From the NCBI RefSeq assembly GCF_030272615.1, contig NC_081409.1, forward strand, positions 471,382,573-471,442,572: 60,000 nt of DNA. The letters are read 5' to 3'. Every line of letters begins with the position of its first letter. Position 1 is the first letter of the stretch. Positions 21,418 to 33,317 of the stretch are shown here, in pieces. The notes below the pieces were generated by a model. It ran no database searches, was not told where the DNA came from, and saw only the letters and a program-made list of their open reading frames with translations. Position numbers and translations under genes: made by a program. The stretch comes from Cryptomeria japonica (taxonomy: Eukaryota; Streptophyta; Pinopsida; Cupressales; Cupressaceae).

Positions 21418-22650
21418 GTGCGTTGCTTTGCTAGCCCAAGATGCATGTGATTTACCATTTGCAAAGCAACAAAAAAGGGTAAGCGGGCCCGACCAAAGGA
21501 TTGTTCGTTAGGTAAAAGGAATGCATGTTGTATTGGATCCAATGGTTCGCGTTGCTTCGCTAGCCCAAGATGCATGTGATTTATCCTTTGTGAAATAGCG
21601 AAAGAGTTGGTGAGTCCTAGAGGTAAGCAATTCCTTTGGTTAAACGACGATCAGTGTGGAGTTGATCCAATGGTGCGCGTAGATTCATAGCCAAAAGATG
21701 TCTGTGTTTTACCTTTTGCAAAGTAGCGAAAAGGTGTGGAGGGCCCGAGCAAGGTGGTCACGAAAAGGTTAATAGATGAGAAGTTTCCAAAGATCTAACA
21801 ATTGTCATTGCTTTGCAAAGAAGAGTTGCCTGAGTTTTAGAGTCTGCGAAGTAGCGAAAGGGTTGGTGGGTCTGAAAGATAGGCAAGTCATGATTTTAAA
21901 TACCGATCAACTTGGAGTTGATTAGACAGTCTACATGGATTCGTAGCCCCAAATCAAACAGAGTTTACCATTTGCGAAATAGAGAAATGGCATGGCAGTC
22001 ACATGGTGGATGACATGGCAAGACAGGTGGGTCGCTTGGTTGAGAGAAATGATGGCTTGTCAAATGCACGTGGCTCCAAAGGATTGTTTGAGGGCCCACT
22101 TTTATTTAACCAACGACGGTGTTGAAACCCATGGTGAAACAAAACACATGGCGGTCCTAGAATGGAGCCTGATGGAGTTCTTGAGAGAATAAATGACTCA
22201 CATGTAAGATTAATTCGTCGGTGATGAAATAAAGCAAGTGGTTTCCAAGCCGAGGGCCCACTTTAAAGGCTTGAGTGTGTTAAATGGTGTATATCTCGAG
22301 GTGGATCCAATGATGGGCGTTGTTTCTCAGCCTGAAGATGCAAGGTGGTTAGCTTTTGCAAAGCAATGAAGACCGCTAGCAGTGATGGTGGTGTGCGGTT
22401 AGTAGAAAAGACTGGTGGTCAGCGTAAGTAGTAAAGATTGAGTGAGTGGTAATTGATTGGATGAATAGCGTTGTTTCGTACGATCGAAGTGCACAAGATT
22501 TACCTTTTGTGAAGTAGCAAAAGGAAGGTGGGGCCCGTTACTAATATAGAAGGATTGGAAGAAGTAAAGGCAGTGCAAGTTTCCAAGAATCCGATGATCG
22601 TCATTGCTTCATGAAGGAAAGGTGTGAGGGCTTTAAACTCCACGAAATGG
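21418..22650 (+). repeat. Degenerate tandem array with GCGAAGTAGCGAAA-type core
   Basis: At least seven decayed units of about 120-150 bp. The recognisable core runs GTTGCTTCGCTAGCCCAAG, ATGCATGTGATTTACC, TTTGCGAAGTAGCGAAA and a GGTGGGGCCCG tail, seen at about 21420, 21548, 21670, 21815, 21935, 22310, 22468 and 22600 with varying damage. The block sits before the large ORF at 22993, in the position of an element 5' leader. The right inverted arm repeats only the last units. Confidence 0.6.
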
Positions 22651-22740
22651 CAAAACAACGAAACAGGGAAATACTCAAAAAAATTGTGATCCATTGGAGC
22701 CCATTTTTTCAATTCGATTTGCGAATTCAATTGTGAGTTG

Positions 22741-22872
22741 ATGGCCAAAGCATGCAGGGTTAATGTCTTAATTCAATACCATGTTGTTGTATTAAAGTTT
22801 GCATCAATTGAATATTGGCACCATTTCGAAAAGTTTGTTGTACAGGAGCTGGTGCAGAGCAAATTTCTTTAG
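22741..22872 (+). pseudogene. Small upstream ORF, left copy
   Basis: 43 codons, MAKACRVN to KFL, about 120 bases before the large ORF. The right arm has a longer, 69-codon version (31933-32142). The shared core is EYWHHF followed by acidic and hydrophobic residues. The left copy is cut short by TAG where the right copy has CAG. Confidence 0.35.
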
Positions 22873-22992
22873 GAGAGTAATAGGTTTTTTATGTCTAGCT
22901 TGCTAATTACAGTTTGAAAATCGGTACTTTACTGTGTGCTTGCCTTATCAAAGTTGTGTTTGAATCTTAATTGATATAATTACATTAACGAA

Positions 22993-25900
22993 ATGGCACC
23001 AAGAAGGGATTTCACAAGGAATATAAATTATCAAGATAGAAATATATGTGATGACTTCCTAGAACAATTGACCATGTCCTCAAATGTTGCGGCCAAAATC
23101 AAAGAATTGGTTCCTAAAGCCCCCCGTTCTAGGATTGGAGACGGTTTGTATGAAAAAGGTAGATGGTTAAGGGATTCACAAATAGGGATTTCAGGGCTAC
23201 ATCTTTTTAAAGTGGGATTCAATCAGAGACATAAAAGTGCCCCAATGAATAGCATATGGGAACTAGATGTGGGGAAGCTCATAGTCCCTGGGGTTTTTAT
23301 GGATGTAAAATTGCTAACCCAGATCACACACAACTATGATCTTGTTGCTAGATGTGTGAGGAATGCTAATGGCGGAGCCCTGATAGAGATCAATGATGAT
23401 GAATTCAAGAATGTTTTCAAGCTTAGTGAGGCATCAAATTTATTAGAGCCTATTTATTTTGAAACATTGGCCCAGGTTTATGATGTGTAGAAAGATCACC
23501 TTAGGAGTGGCCCTTTGAAGGATTTTTTTGTTAAAATAGGAGGGTTAACTATAGTGGGCCCTAGCACCATGGAACCCTTCTCCCTAAATTTGTTCACTTT
23601 AAGGGCAAAAGGAATGTATTGGTCACTATGTCAGATCCTTGGGGAAGATGCTGAAATGACCATGCCAACCCATTATATGCTAATGATGGCACAGATTCTA
23701 AACCCCTCTCTAGCAATAACATTTGATTATGCACCTTACCTCACTGATGCAATTCATGTAGGGCTGGTAGGGATAAAAAATGGTAAGATGGATAAACCTT
23801 TTGGATGGTATTATCTTCTATTGCACATAATTTTGTTCAAAGGAGTTGATTATTTTTCTAAGGAAATAGACTTGGTCAAAGAAAAGGAACTTGAGGAGAT
23901 GCCTGTGCAACTGTGGAGCACAATTTTGTCTTGGGACAGAGAGGATACTAGTTACTTGAAGTTTGATAGATTATTTTCATCTAGGCTTAAGATTCTTTTA
24001 TTCCCAGAGAACCGTAGGATCCCAAAGGCTCTTTTGGAGTTCCTCAGGCCTAAGGAGTTTGTTGAAGGTATTAAGATTGTTCATAATTGGGGTGATATGT
24101 ATGTGTACCCTGTTTCTACAGTTTTCAGATTTTATGGTTTTAGAGGCACTCCATATTTATTGCCTTATCAAGTCCCATTGAAGATAGGAATTGCAGAGGT
24201 CTTAAGGCAAATTGGAGGTGTGCAAGAGACAGAGCTAACAAATAGGGGTAAAGGGACTATTTTCCCAACTGTTACCATGGCCCATCAATTCGTGATCACC
24301 AAAGGTGGTTGGAAATTATTTGACGACTTTTTCCAACCATATAGGTTGTCTACTGCAGTAACCAGGTTTGCTAACCCTGAGGATTTTTTCAATGGTATGT
24401 TTAGGAAGAGAGCAATATGCAAAGGTAGGCCACACCAATTTTATTTCCCTGAGGACCTAATTAGAAATGAATTCAGTTTGGATGAGCAAGAATTGAGGAA
24501 AGAAAAGTGGGTGGCATACAAAAACGGTTTGGATTTCATTCATCAATTTGATAGCAATCATGACCCTATGTCTAGTTTTAATCCCTTTGAGGAAAAGATC
24601 AAATTCTTAATTCTTTACTTTGAAGACTTAATGCAAACTCTGAAAGAAAAGAGGGAGGCTATGATAAGAGATAACCCTGACAAGGCTAAGTGAGTTCTAG
24701 CTAAGCCTGCCTTTGCTAAAGCCATCCCTCTCGGTGATTATGTGATGCATAAAAAGTCAAAATATAGTGTATTGATGCCAGTAATAGGTGAGCCCTCTAC
24801 TTCAAGAGGGAAGAGAATAATTGAAGATTTCATTGATATCCAAGAATCCCCTAAAAGGAAAAGGGTGGGAAAAGAAGTGCAAACAAGTAGACCTTTGTAC
24901 TCTCCATCTCAATCCCCTATCCATATAGGAGATGACCAAGCAGTAGCAGAACAATTGTTGCAGTTAGGAAGCCTCAGAAAGATTGCTTACACCTATCAAG
25001 AGACACAAGAGGGAATGCCAGAAGAGCCACCTAGTGCCGAGATGAACTTAATTGAAGATGAGTTCAAAGGTAAAGAGTTAGACCCGACTGTCAAGCAAGC
25101 TAGTGAAGAGTTCCTAGCTGACAACAATTTTGTCACAACAAGGGTCTTCATGCAATTTGTATGGAAATAAAAAATTGATCAATTCAAGGTAGGATGTAAA
25201 AAGAGAATGAGTGAGCAACCTCACAAAGATACAACCTTAGTGGAGGAAGAAGTTAAACAAGAAATGATGGCTGAATACAAAGCCATCACTCCAGTTGGAA
25301 GAGAAATGGTGTCAAAGGTTGGTGTTTTAATCCTCCCTGAAATGGGATATAGTAGATGCATTGGTACTAGAAGTAATCAAAAAAGAAACCAAGCCTATGG
25401 AGGGAGTGACATTCAGCAAAGATAATGTTGCTCTGGTCATGTGGTCCCTAAAGAGGGATGAAAGTAGAAGAAAGAAGGATACCTCAAGATCTAATTTTCT
25501 AGGAGGTATGATAGTAAAAAGAGTCCAGGATACAGGGGTGGTAGAAGCTACCAACATAGTTTTAGAAATTGTAAAGTTCATTATGGCAATGGAAGAGAAA
25601 GAAGCAAAGGAGAGAGTCAATCTCCAAGTGAAGTTGGAAACAATTCTAAAGGCTTATAATGAAGCCAAAAGGGAGGTAGCCAATAGGGATACTACTATTG
25701 CTAGACTTTAGAGTCAATTGGCAGGAAAACACCAAGGACGTGAGTCCTCTACCTTGATGATTGCATCTTCTCTAGCAAGACCTCCACCTGCCAGTCCTAT
25801 CATAGAATTTCCCCCTTCTCCTATGCCTTCTTGTTTTCAACTAGCTGAGACCATTCAACATGAGTTGGAAAAGTTGAAACGGGCTCAAGCCCTATTTGCA

Positions 25901-26620
25901 AGTAAATATGAAGAGAAGGTAAAGGCCACCATTTTGAGTTTTGCTGATATAGTAGAGGCCCCCACTATCCACACTAGTATGAAAAGAATTTTGGACACCT
26001 TGTGTGAGCTAAATGAGGACAAGGCTATTTTAGATCCTATTTTGAATAAGTGGATGCCAAGAGAAGTGGATTTAGAACTTATGTGTGCATCCTATGATGA
26101 AGCAGGATCTGATGCTATTATTAAATCCACATGTGAGTTACAAAAAGGTCTGACCAAGTTAGTAGAAGGAAGAGCCAATGTGGAGAGGAAAGCTAGCTTG
26201 TAAAGGAAAGAATATACTAAGCATAAATTTGAATTGTGTCCTAGGGGTTTTGTTAACCAAAATTAGTTGAAGGACAAATAGATATGGCTTGATGAGCTAG
26301 GAGCTAATTTATCTTTAAGGGTGAATGAAATCATCAACAAAGATGACACATCTTTGTTTGTTTAAATAATTGAAGAGATAGAAAAGATAAATTCACACTA
26401 CGGCTTTTTGGAATCAGAGGTGAGGAAAGTAAGAAACTCTTGGAAAAGGTTACTTAAGTTGAAGGAGAAAATTGTTGGCTACTCATGGCCTGCTGATGAT
26501 GTGTTCCAAGAGTGGACCAAGAAGTATGCGGTGCAAGAAGAAGGAATCCCAGAATGGTTAGAAGATGCTACAGAGGAGCAACAAACTGAAAAGGCCATTG
26601 AGACCAAAGAGGACTTGTAA
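22993..26620 (+). pseudogene. Large ORF of unknown family, left copy
   Basis: About 1,209 codons from ATG 22993 to TAA 26618-26620. Stops lie at 23488, 24691, 25168, 25709 and 26201, with more near 26270. A one-base insertion near 25341 (CTGAAATGG against CTGAATGG in the other arm) shifts the frame. The N-terminal 560 residues look globular, with patches such as MSSNVAAKIKELVPKAP and AEMTMPTHYMLMMAQILNPS. Next come a basic PKRKRVGKE segment (possible nuclear signal) and a helical Lys/Glu region. The C-terminus reads WTKKYAVQEEGIPEWLEDATEE. No catalytic motif of transposase, RT or integrase is visible. I do not recognise the family. Its layout (globular head, basic linker, coiled tail) recalls the 10360-13649 ORF, but no sequence match was seen. 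Confidence 0.65.
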
Positions 26621-27263
26621 CTATTTCTTGTGAAAGGAGTTATGGTTGTAACTAATCATTCTTAGGAATGTCTGAAGCTTGTATGCATCCATAATGTTAT
26701 AAATGGATACCGGGACTAATGAAAAAGGGATCACAAGAAATTTTGTAAGGAAACTCTGCAGAAATATATCTATTTTTTTCTAGCTATCACAGAGAATACT
26801 TTGAATCATGTAAAATTATTTTTTAGAAAATGAATTATAAATATACAGATCAACACTTTTCAAGCCTAAATTTGTGTTGTCTTCTGGTGTGCACTCATCA
26901 ATTTGCTGGTTTCATTTGAATAGTCTAGGGTTATTTGATTGAACATGGATTGTAAGGCAGTCATATGGATATGTTTCTAGCTTTTCTCTTCAAGGGAGAG
27001 GAATTAAATATGCATGAAATATCTCTATCAGTAAATCAATTGTTTGCTTATCTTGAATTTGATGAACGGTTTTAGTTTTAAGAGGATAGAACTCATGTAA
27101 ATGTTAGGTATGTATGGGGTTAACTAAGGCCGAGGTGGTGAAATGTATGAGATTGTTCAATTTTGGAATTCTAATTTGATTTGGGTGACTCTATATCTCG
27201 AATAAGGCACTGGTATCCAATTGTGGGATTCTTTCTATCTTTCTTGAAGATCAATATTGAAAA
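26621..27263. other. 3' tail of the left unit
   Basis: Non-coding, AT-rich, and mirrored in the right arm (27930-28570). It contains CAAGGGAGAGGAATTAA at about 26992, which could serve as a purine tract, but no LTR start could be fixed after it. Confidence 0.45.
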
Positions 27264-27540
27264 TGAACACAAGTTTTTCTTTTAATGTTTCAGTTTCATT
27301 GAGGTGATGAAATCCACGGGTTTTTAGCACTAGTTTACTATGGATCTCAATCTTAAAGTGTGAAAATATTGACAGAAAGTATACCCACCTGAACTTTGGA
27401 TAAGTTCAAAGTGTAGAAGGTTTTGAAACCTTGTTATATGTTATTCTTGAGTTCTATCTCCCTGGTCTCTTCATATGCAAACAAAGTTACTTAATTTCTT
27501 ACAAGAAGGATAGAAGAGAAATCTAAATTTGAGAACAACA
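27264..27540 (+). repeat. 275-bp end segment, copy A
   Basis: Runs from GAACACAAGTTTTTC to GAGAACAACAC. It is found inverted at 27651-27925 (copy B) and again in this orientation at 32429-32703 (copy C). No ORF. Confidence 0.8.
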
Positions 27541-27650
27541 CTATGACTATCTTCCACAACACACAGAGATCCAAACAAACTTCCGAACTAATTCAAACAC
27601 CAATCTGTAACATAAATACACACTATGACTATCTCCAGGAGAGTCACCAC
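27541..27650. other. Spacer between the inverted arms
   Basis: About 110 bp with no counterpart in either arm. A short direct repeat, ACACTATGACTATCT, occurs at both its edges (about 27537 and 27627). Confidence 0.6.
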
Positions 27651-28573
27651 TTTTGTTGTTATCAAATTTTGATTTCCCTTCTATCCTTCATGTAAGAAAT
27701 TAAGTAACTCTGTTTGCATATGAAGAGATCAGGGAAATAGAACACAAGAATAACATATAACAAGGTTTCAAAACCTTCTACACTTTGAACTTATCCAAAG
27801 TTTAGGTGGGTATACCTTCTGTGAATATTTTCACACTTTAAGATTGAGATCCATAGTAAACCAGTGCTAAAAACCCATGAATTTCATCACCTAAATGAAA
27901 CTGAAATATTAAAAGAAAAACTTGTGTTCACTTTCAGTATTGATCTTCAAGAAAGATAGAAAGAATCCCACAATTGGATACCAGTGCCTTATTCGGGCTA
28001 TAGAGTCACCCAAATCAAATTAGAATTCCAAAACTGAACAATCACATACATTTCACCACCTCGGCCTTAGTTAACCCCATACATGCCTAATATATACATG
28101 AGTTCTATCCTCTTAAAACTAAAATCGTTCATCAAATTCAAGATGAGAAAACAATTGTTTTATTGATAGAGATATTTCATGCATATTTAATTCCTCTCCC
28201 TTGAAGAGAAAAGCTAGAAACATATCCATATGACTACCTTACAATCCATGTTCAATCAAATAACCCTAGACTATTCAAATGAAACCAACAAATTAACAAG
28301 TGCACACCAAAAGACAACATAGACTTAGGCCTGAAAAGTGCTGATCTATATCTTTATAATTCATTTTATGAAAAATAATTTTACATGATTCAAAGTATCC
28401 TTTGTGATAGCTAGAAAAAAATAGATATATTTAGGCAGAGTTTCCTTACAAAATTTCTTGTGATCCCTTTTTCATTAGTCCTGGTATCCATTTATAACAT
28501 TATGGATGCATACAAGCTTTGGACATTCCTAAGAATGATTAGTTACAACCGTAGCTCCTTTCACAAGAAACAA

Positions 28574-31500
28574 TTACAAGTCCTCTTTGGTCTCAGCAAC
28601 CTTTTTAGTTTATTGCTCCTCTATAGCATCTTCTAACCATTCTGGGATTCCTTCTTCTTGCACCGCATACTTCTTGGTCCACTCTTGGAACATGTCATCA
28701 GTAGGCCATGAGTAGCCAATAATTTTCTCCTTCAACTTAAGTAACCTTATCCAAGAGTTTTTACTTTCCTCACCTCTGATTCCAAAAAGCCATAGTGTGA
28801 CTTTATCTTTTCTATCTCTTCAATTGTTTTAACAAACAGAGATGTGTCATCTTTGTTGATGATTTCATTCAGCCTTAAAGACAAATTAGCTCCCAGCTCA
28901 TCAAGCCATACCTGTTTGTCCTTCAATTGATTTTGGTTAACAAAGCCCCCAAGAAACAACTCAAATGTATGCTCAGTATATTATTTCCTGTACAAGTTAT
29001 CTTTCCTCTCCACATTGGCTCTTCCTTCTGCTAACTTGGTTAGACCTTTTGCTAACTCACATGTGGATTTAATAATAGCATCAGATCCTGCTTCATCATA
29101 GGATGCACACATAAGTTCTAAATCCACTTCTCTTGGCATCCACTTATTCAAAATAGGATCTAAAATAGCCTTGTCCTCATTTAGCTCACACAAGGTGTCC
29201 AAAATTCTTTTCATACTAGTGTGGATAGTGGGGGCCTCTACTATATCAGCAAAACTCAAAATGGTGGCCTTTACCTTCTCTTCATATTTACTTGCAAATA
29301 GGGCTTGAGCCCATTTCAACTTTTCCAACTCATGTTGAATGGTCTCAGCTAGTTGAAAACAAGAAGGCATAGGAGAAGGGGGAAATTCTATGATAGGACT
29401 GGCAGGTGGAGGTCTTGCTAGAGAAGATGCAATCATCAAGGCAGAGGACTCACGTCCTTGGTGTTGTCCTGCCAATTGACTCTGAAGTCTAGCAATAGTA
29501 GTATCCCTATTGGCTACCTCCCTTTTGGCTTCATTATAAGCCTTTAGAATTGTTTCCAACTTCACTTGGAGATTGACTCTCTCCTTTGCTTCTTTCTCTT
29601 CCACTGCCACAATGAACTTTGCAGTTTCTAAAAATATGTTGGTAGCTTCTACCACCCCTGTATCCTGGACTCTTTTTACTATCATACCTCCTAGAAAATT
29701 AGATCCTGAGGTATCCTTCTTTCTTCTACTTTCATCCCTCTTTAGGGACCACATGACCAGAGCAACATTATCTTTGTTGAATGTCACTCCCTTCATAGGC
29801 TTGGTTTCTTTTCTGATTGCTTCAAGTCCCAATGCATCTGCTATATCCCATTCAGGGAGGATTAAAACACCAGCCTTTGACACCATTTCTCTTCCAACTT
29901 CTGGAGTGATGGCTTTGAATTAAGCCATCATTTCTTGTTTAACTGCTTCCTCCACTAAGGTTGTATCTTTGTGAGGCTACTCACTCATTCTCTTTTCACA
30001 TCTTGCCTTGAATTGTTCAATGTTTTGTTTCCATACAAATTGCATGAAGGCCCCTGTTGTGACAAAATTGTTGTCATCTAGGAACTCTTCACTAGCTTGC
30101 TTGACAGTCGGGTCTAACTCTTTACCTTTGAACTCATCTTTAGTTAAGTTCATCTCAGCACTAGGTGGCTCTTCTGGCATTCCCTCTTGTCTCTCTTCAT
30201 AGGTGTAAGAAATCTCTCTGAGGCTTCATAACTGCAACAATTGTTCTTCTATTGCCTGTTCATCTGCTATATGGATAGGGGATTGAGATGGAGAGTACAG
30301 AGGTCCACCTATTTGCACTTCTTTCCCCACCCTTTTCCTTTTAGGGGATTCTTGGATGTCAATGAAATCTTCAATTATTCTCTTCCCTCTTGAAGTGGAG
30401 GGCTCACCTATTACTAGCATCAATACACTATATTTTGACTTTTTATGCATCACATAATCACTGGGAGGCATGGCTTTAGCAAAGGCAGGCTTAGCTAGAA
30501 CTAACTTAGCCTTGTCAGGGTTATCTCTTATCATATCCTCCCTCTTTTCTTTCAGAGTTTGCATTAAATCTTCAAAATAAAGAACTAAGAATTTGATCTT
30601 TTCCTCAAAGGGATTAAAGCTAGACAGAGGGTCATAACAGCTATCAAATTGATGAATGAAATCTAGACCCTTTTTGTATGCCACCCACTTTTCTTTCCTC
30701 AATTCTTGCTCATCCAAACTGAATTCATTTCTAATTAGGTCCTCGGGGAAATGAAATTGGTGTGGCCTACCTTTTCATATTGCTCTCTTCCTGAACATAC
30801 CATTGAAAAAATCCTCAGGATCAGCAAACCTGGTTACTGCAGTAGACAACCTATATGGTTGGAAAAAGTCATCAAATAATCTATCAAACTTCAAGTAACT
30901 AGTATCCTCTCTGTCCCAAGACAAAATTGTGCTCCGTAGTTGCACAGGCATCTCCTCACCTTCCTTTTCTTTGACCAAGTCTATTTCCTTAGAAAAATAA
31001 TCAACTCCTTTGAACAAAATTATGTGCAATAGAAGAGAATACCATCCAAAAGGTCTATCCACCTTACCCTTTTTTATCCCTACCAGCCCTGCATGAATTG
31101 CATTAGTGAGGTAAGGTGCATAATCAAATGTTATTGCTAGAGAGGGGTTTAGAATTTGTGCCATCATTAGCATATAATGGGTTGGCATGGTCATTTCAGC
31201 ATCTTCCCCAAGGATCTGACATAGTGACCAATACATGCCTTTTGCCCTTAAAGTGAACAAATTTAGGGAGAATGGTTCCATGGTGCTAGGGCCCACTACA
31301 ATTAACTCTCCTATTTTAACAAAAAACTCCTTCAAAGGGCCACTCCTAAGGTGATATTTCTGCACATCATAAACCTGGGCCAATGTTTCAAAATCAATAG
31401 GCTCTAATAAATTTGATGCCTCACTAAGCTTGAAAACATTCCTAAATTCATCATCATTGATCTCTATCAGGGCTCATCCATTGACATTCCTCACACATCT

Positions 31501-31857
31501 AGCAACAAGATCATAATTGTGTGCGATCTGGGTTAGGAAGTTTACATCCATAAAAACCCCAGGGACTATGAGATTCCCCACATCTAGTTCCCATATGCTA
31601 TTCATTGAGACACTGGCATGACCCTGACTAAATCCCAATTTAAAAAGACCCATCCCTGAAATCCCTATTTTTGAATCCCTTAACCATCTACCTTTGTCAT
31701 ACAAACCGTCTCCAATCCTTAGATGGGGGGCTTTAGGAACCAATTCTTTGATTTTGGCCGCAACATTCGAGGGCATGATCAATTGTTCTAGGAAGTCATC
31801 CCATATATTTTTATCTTGATAATTTACCTTCCTTGTGAAATCCATTCTTGGTGCCAT
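28574..31857 (-). pseudogene. Large ORF of unknown family, right copy
   Basis: Reads from ATG 31857 to TAA 28574-28576. It carries Gln or Leu at positions where the left copy has stops (residues after AQVYDV, after NPDKAK, after FVWK and after TTIARL) and has no frameshift at the left copy's insertion. It has its own stops near 31471, 30774, 29925, 30227, 28979 and 28609. Compared with the left copy, 345 bp (115 codons, in frame) are missing, so LKFDRLF joins directly to DDFFQPY. The two copies together imply one ancestral ORF open over about 1.2 kb codons. Confidence 0.65.
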
Positions 31858-31932
31858 CCCATTAATGCAATTATATCAATTAAGATTCAAACACAACTCT
31901 GATAAGGCAAGCACATAGTAAAGTACCGATTT

Positions 31933-32142
31933 TCAAACTATAATTAGCAACCTCGACATAAAAAACCTATTATTCTCCTGAAGATATTCGCTTTGCACCT
32001 GCTCCTCTGCAATAAACTCGTCAAAATGGTGCCAATATTCAAGTGATGCGGACCTTAATATGACAACTTGGCATTGAATTGAGACATTAACCCCACATGC
32101 TTCGGCCATCAACTCAAAATTGAATTCGCAAATCAAATTCAA
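31933..32142 (-). CDS. Small upstream ORF, right copy (69 codons)
   Basis: Open frame beginning MNLICEFNFELMAEAC, with a central LEYWHHFDEFIAEEQVQSEY patch and a hydrophobic C-terminus (SRLLIIV). It ends 75 bases before the ATG of the large ORF on the same strand. The left arm has a truncated version at 22741-22872. It may be the remnant of an upstream element ORF. No family recognised, and it may not be a functional gene. Confidence 0.3.
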   Translation of the reverse strand: MNLICEFNFELMAEACGVNVSIQCQVVILRSASLEYWHHFDEFIAEEQVQSEYLQENNRFFMSRLLIIV

Positions 32143-32428
32143 AAAATTGGCTCCAACGGATCACAAATTTTCTGAGTATTTCCCTGTTTCGTTGTTTCTC
32201 CATTTCACGGAGTTTAAAGTCGTCACACTTTTCCTTCGCGAAGCAACGACGATTGTTGGATCCTTGGAAACTTGCAGTACCTTTACTTCTTCCAATCCTT
32301 CTGTATTAGTAATGGGCCCCACCTTCCTTTCGCTACTTCACGAAAGGTAAACCTTGTGCACTTCAATCATGGAAAACAACATTGGCCGTCCGATCAATTA
32401 CCACTCACTCGATCTTTACTGCTTACGG

Positions 32429-32703
32429 TGAACATACATTTTTCTTTTAATGTTTCAGTTTCATTGAGGTGATGAAATCCATGGGTTTTTAGCACTGGTT
32501 TATTGTGGATCTCAATCTTAAAGTGTGAAAATATTCAAAGAAGGTATACCCACCTGAACTTTGGATAAGTTCAAAGTATAAAAGGTTTTGAAACCTTGTT
32601 ATATGTTATTCTTGAGTTCTATTTCCCTCATCTCTTCATATGCAAACAAAGTTACTTAATTTCTTACATGAAGGATAGAAGGGAAATCAAAATTTGAGAA
32701 CAA
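32429..32703 (+). repeat. 275-bp end segment, copy C
   Basis: Direct copy of 27264-27540 and inverted relative to 27651-27925. Its end (CATGAAGGATAGAAGGGAAA) is closer to copy B than to copy A, so copies B and C behave like the terminal inverted repeats of a 27651-32703 unit. Confidence 0.75.
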
Positions 32704-33317
32704 CAACAACATTATCAGTTATCAAGATTAAAAGATTAACAATGAATGTCATAATATTTATACTATGTGTTGCAAACATAGAAAATCATGACCAATGAAA
32801 GAAATGAGTGCAAGTTCTCAAGGAAATTCATTGTAAAGACAGTCTTAAGAGATGAAAGAACATTGATTGTGGATTTATAATTCAGATCACTTCTTTAATG
32901 TTTCCCCTTTTGTTTTTCTAAGTCTGTGGCTTTCCTTTCGTTTGGGGATGTTCTAGTTGCAGATTCACCTACGCTTGCCAGGTTTTGGCACGACGTGCCT
33001 TTTCGATGGTCCCTTTTTCTCTAAACCATGAAGCCTCATTCAAGTGCCACGTGGTGTTTTTTTTTTCCCACGAGCCTTGTTCATACTTTGATGGGACAAA
33101 TATTTTGAGATGTGTGGTAGACTTGCAGGATGTTTTGGGTTGTATTTTTGATGCAAGGCGAGACCCCATCTTCCCAACACATGTCATTCCAAAGAAATTG
33201 CCGAAAGGTCCATGTGCCCAATTAGCAAGAAGTTGGATGCTTCTTGTGAGGTGCAAACATTGTAATGAGTGGTCATGAACCAATTTTGGTGTACTATTCT
33301 ATATATCACCAGGTGTT
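32704..33317. other. No gene recognised
   Basis: Both strands have open frames of about 100 codons around 32969-33283, overlapping each other. Neither shows a known motif, so I treat them as chance. A T-run (11 T) is at 33056-33066. Confidence 0.35.

Larger units (their letters stand above)
22418..27537 (+). repeat. Left arm of a very large inverted repeat
   Basis: About 5.1 kb, matching 27651-32427 in inverted orientation over its whole length: leader, small upstream ORF, large ORF, 3' tail. By eye the arms differ at several percent of positions. The arms share conserved coding and non-coding text, so the copied unit is one element, not just a gene. Confidence 0.9.
27651..32427 (-). repeat. 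Right arm of the large inverted repeat
   Basis: About 4.8 kb, the inverted counterpart of 22418-27537. It is shorter mainly because of a 345-bp deletion within the ORF. It ends against copy C of the 275-bp segment instead of continuing into the tandem array seen at the left. Confidence 0.9.

Noticed and set aside
21418-22650. CRISPR-like array
   Set aside because: Units are long, diverged and contiguous, with no constant repeat and spacer pattern, and the DNA is plant nuclear.
22993-26620. Envelope or transposase identity for the large unknown ORF
   Set aside because: No DDE triad, zinc finger, signal peptide or transmembrane segment could be identified by eye, so I left it without a function.
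27651-32703. Mutator-type transposon call based on the 275-bp terminal inverted repeats
   Set aside because: No 9-bp target duplication is visible at the ends and no MURA-like motif is present in the ORF.
32969-33283. Overlapping open frames of about 100 codons on both strands
   Set aside because: They overlap, have no recognisable motif and sit between element remnants.
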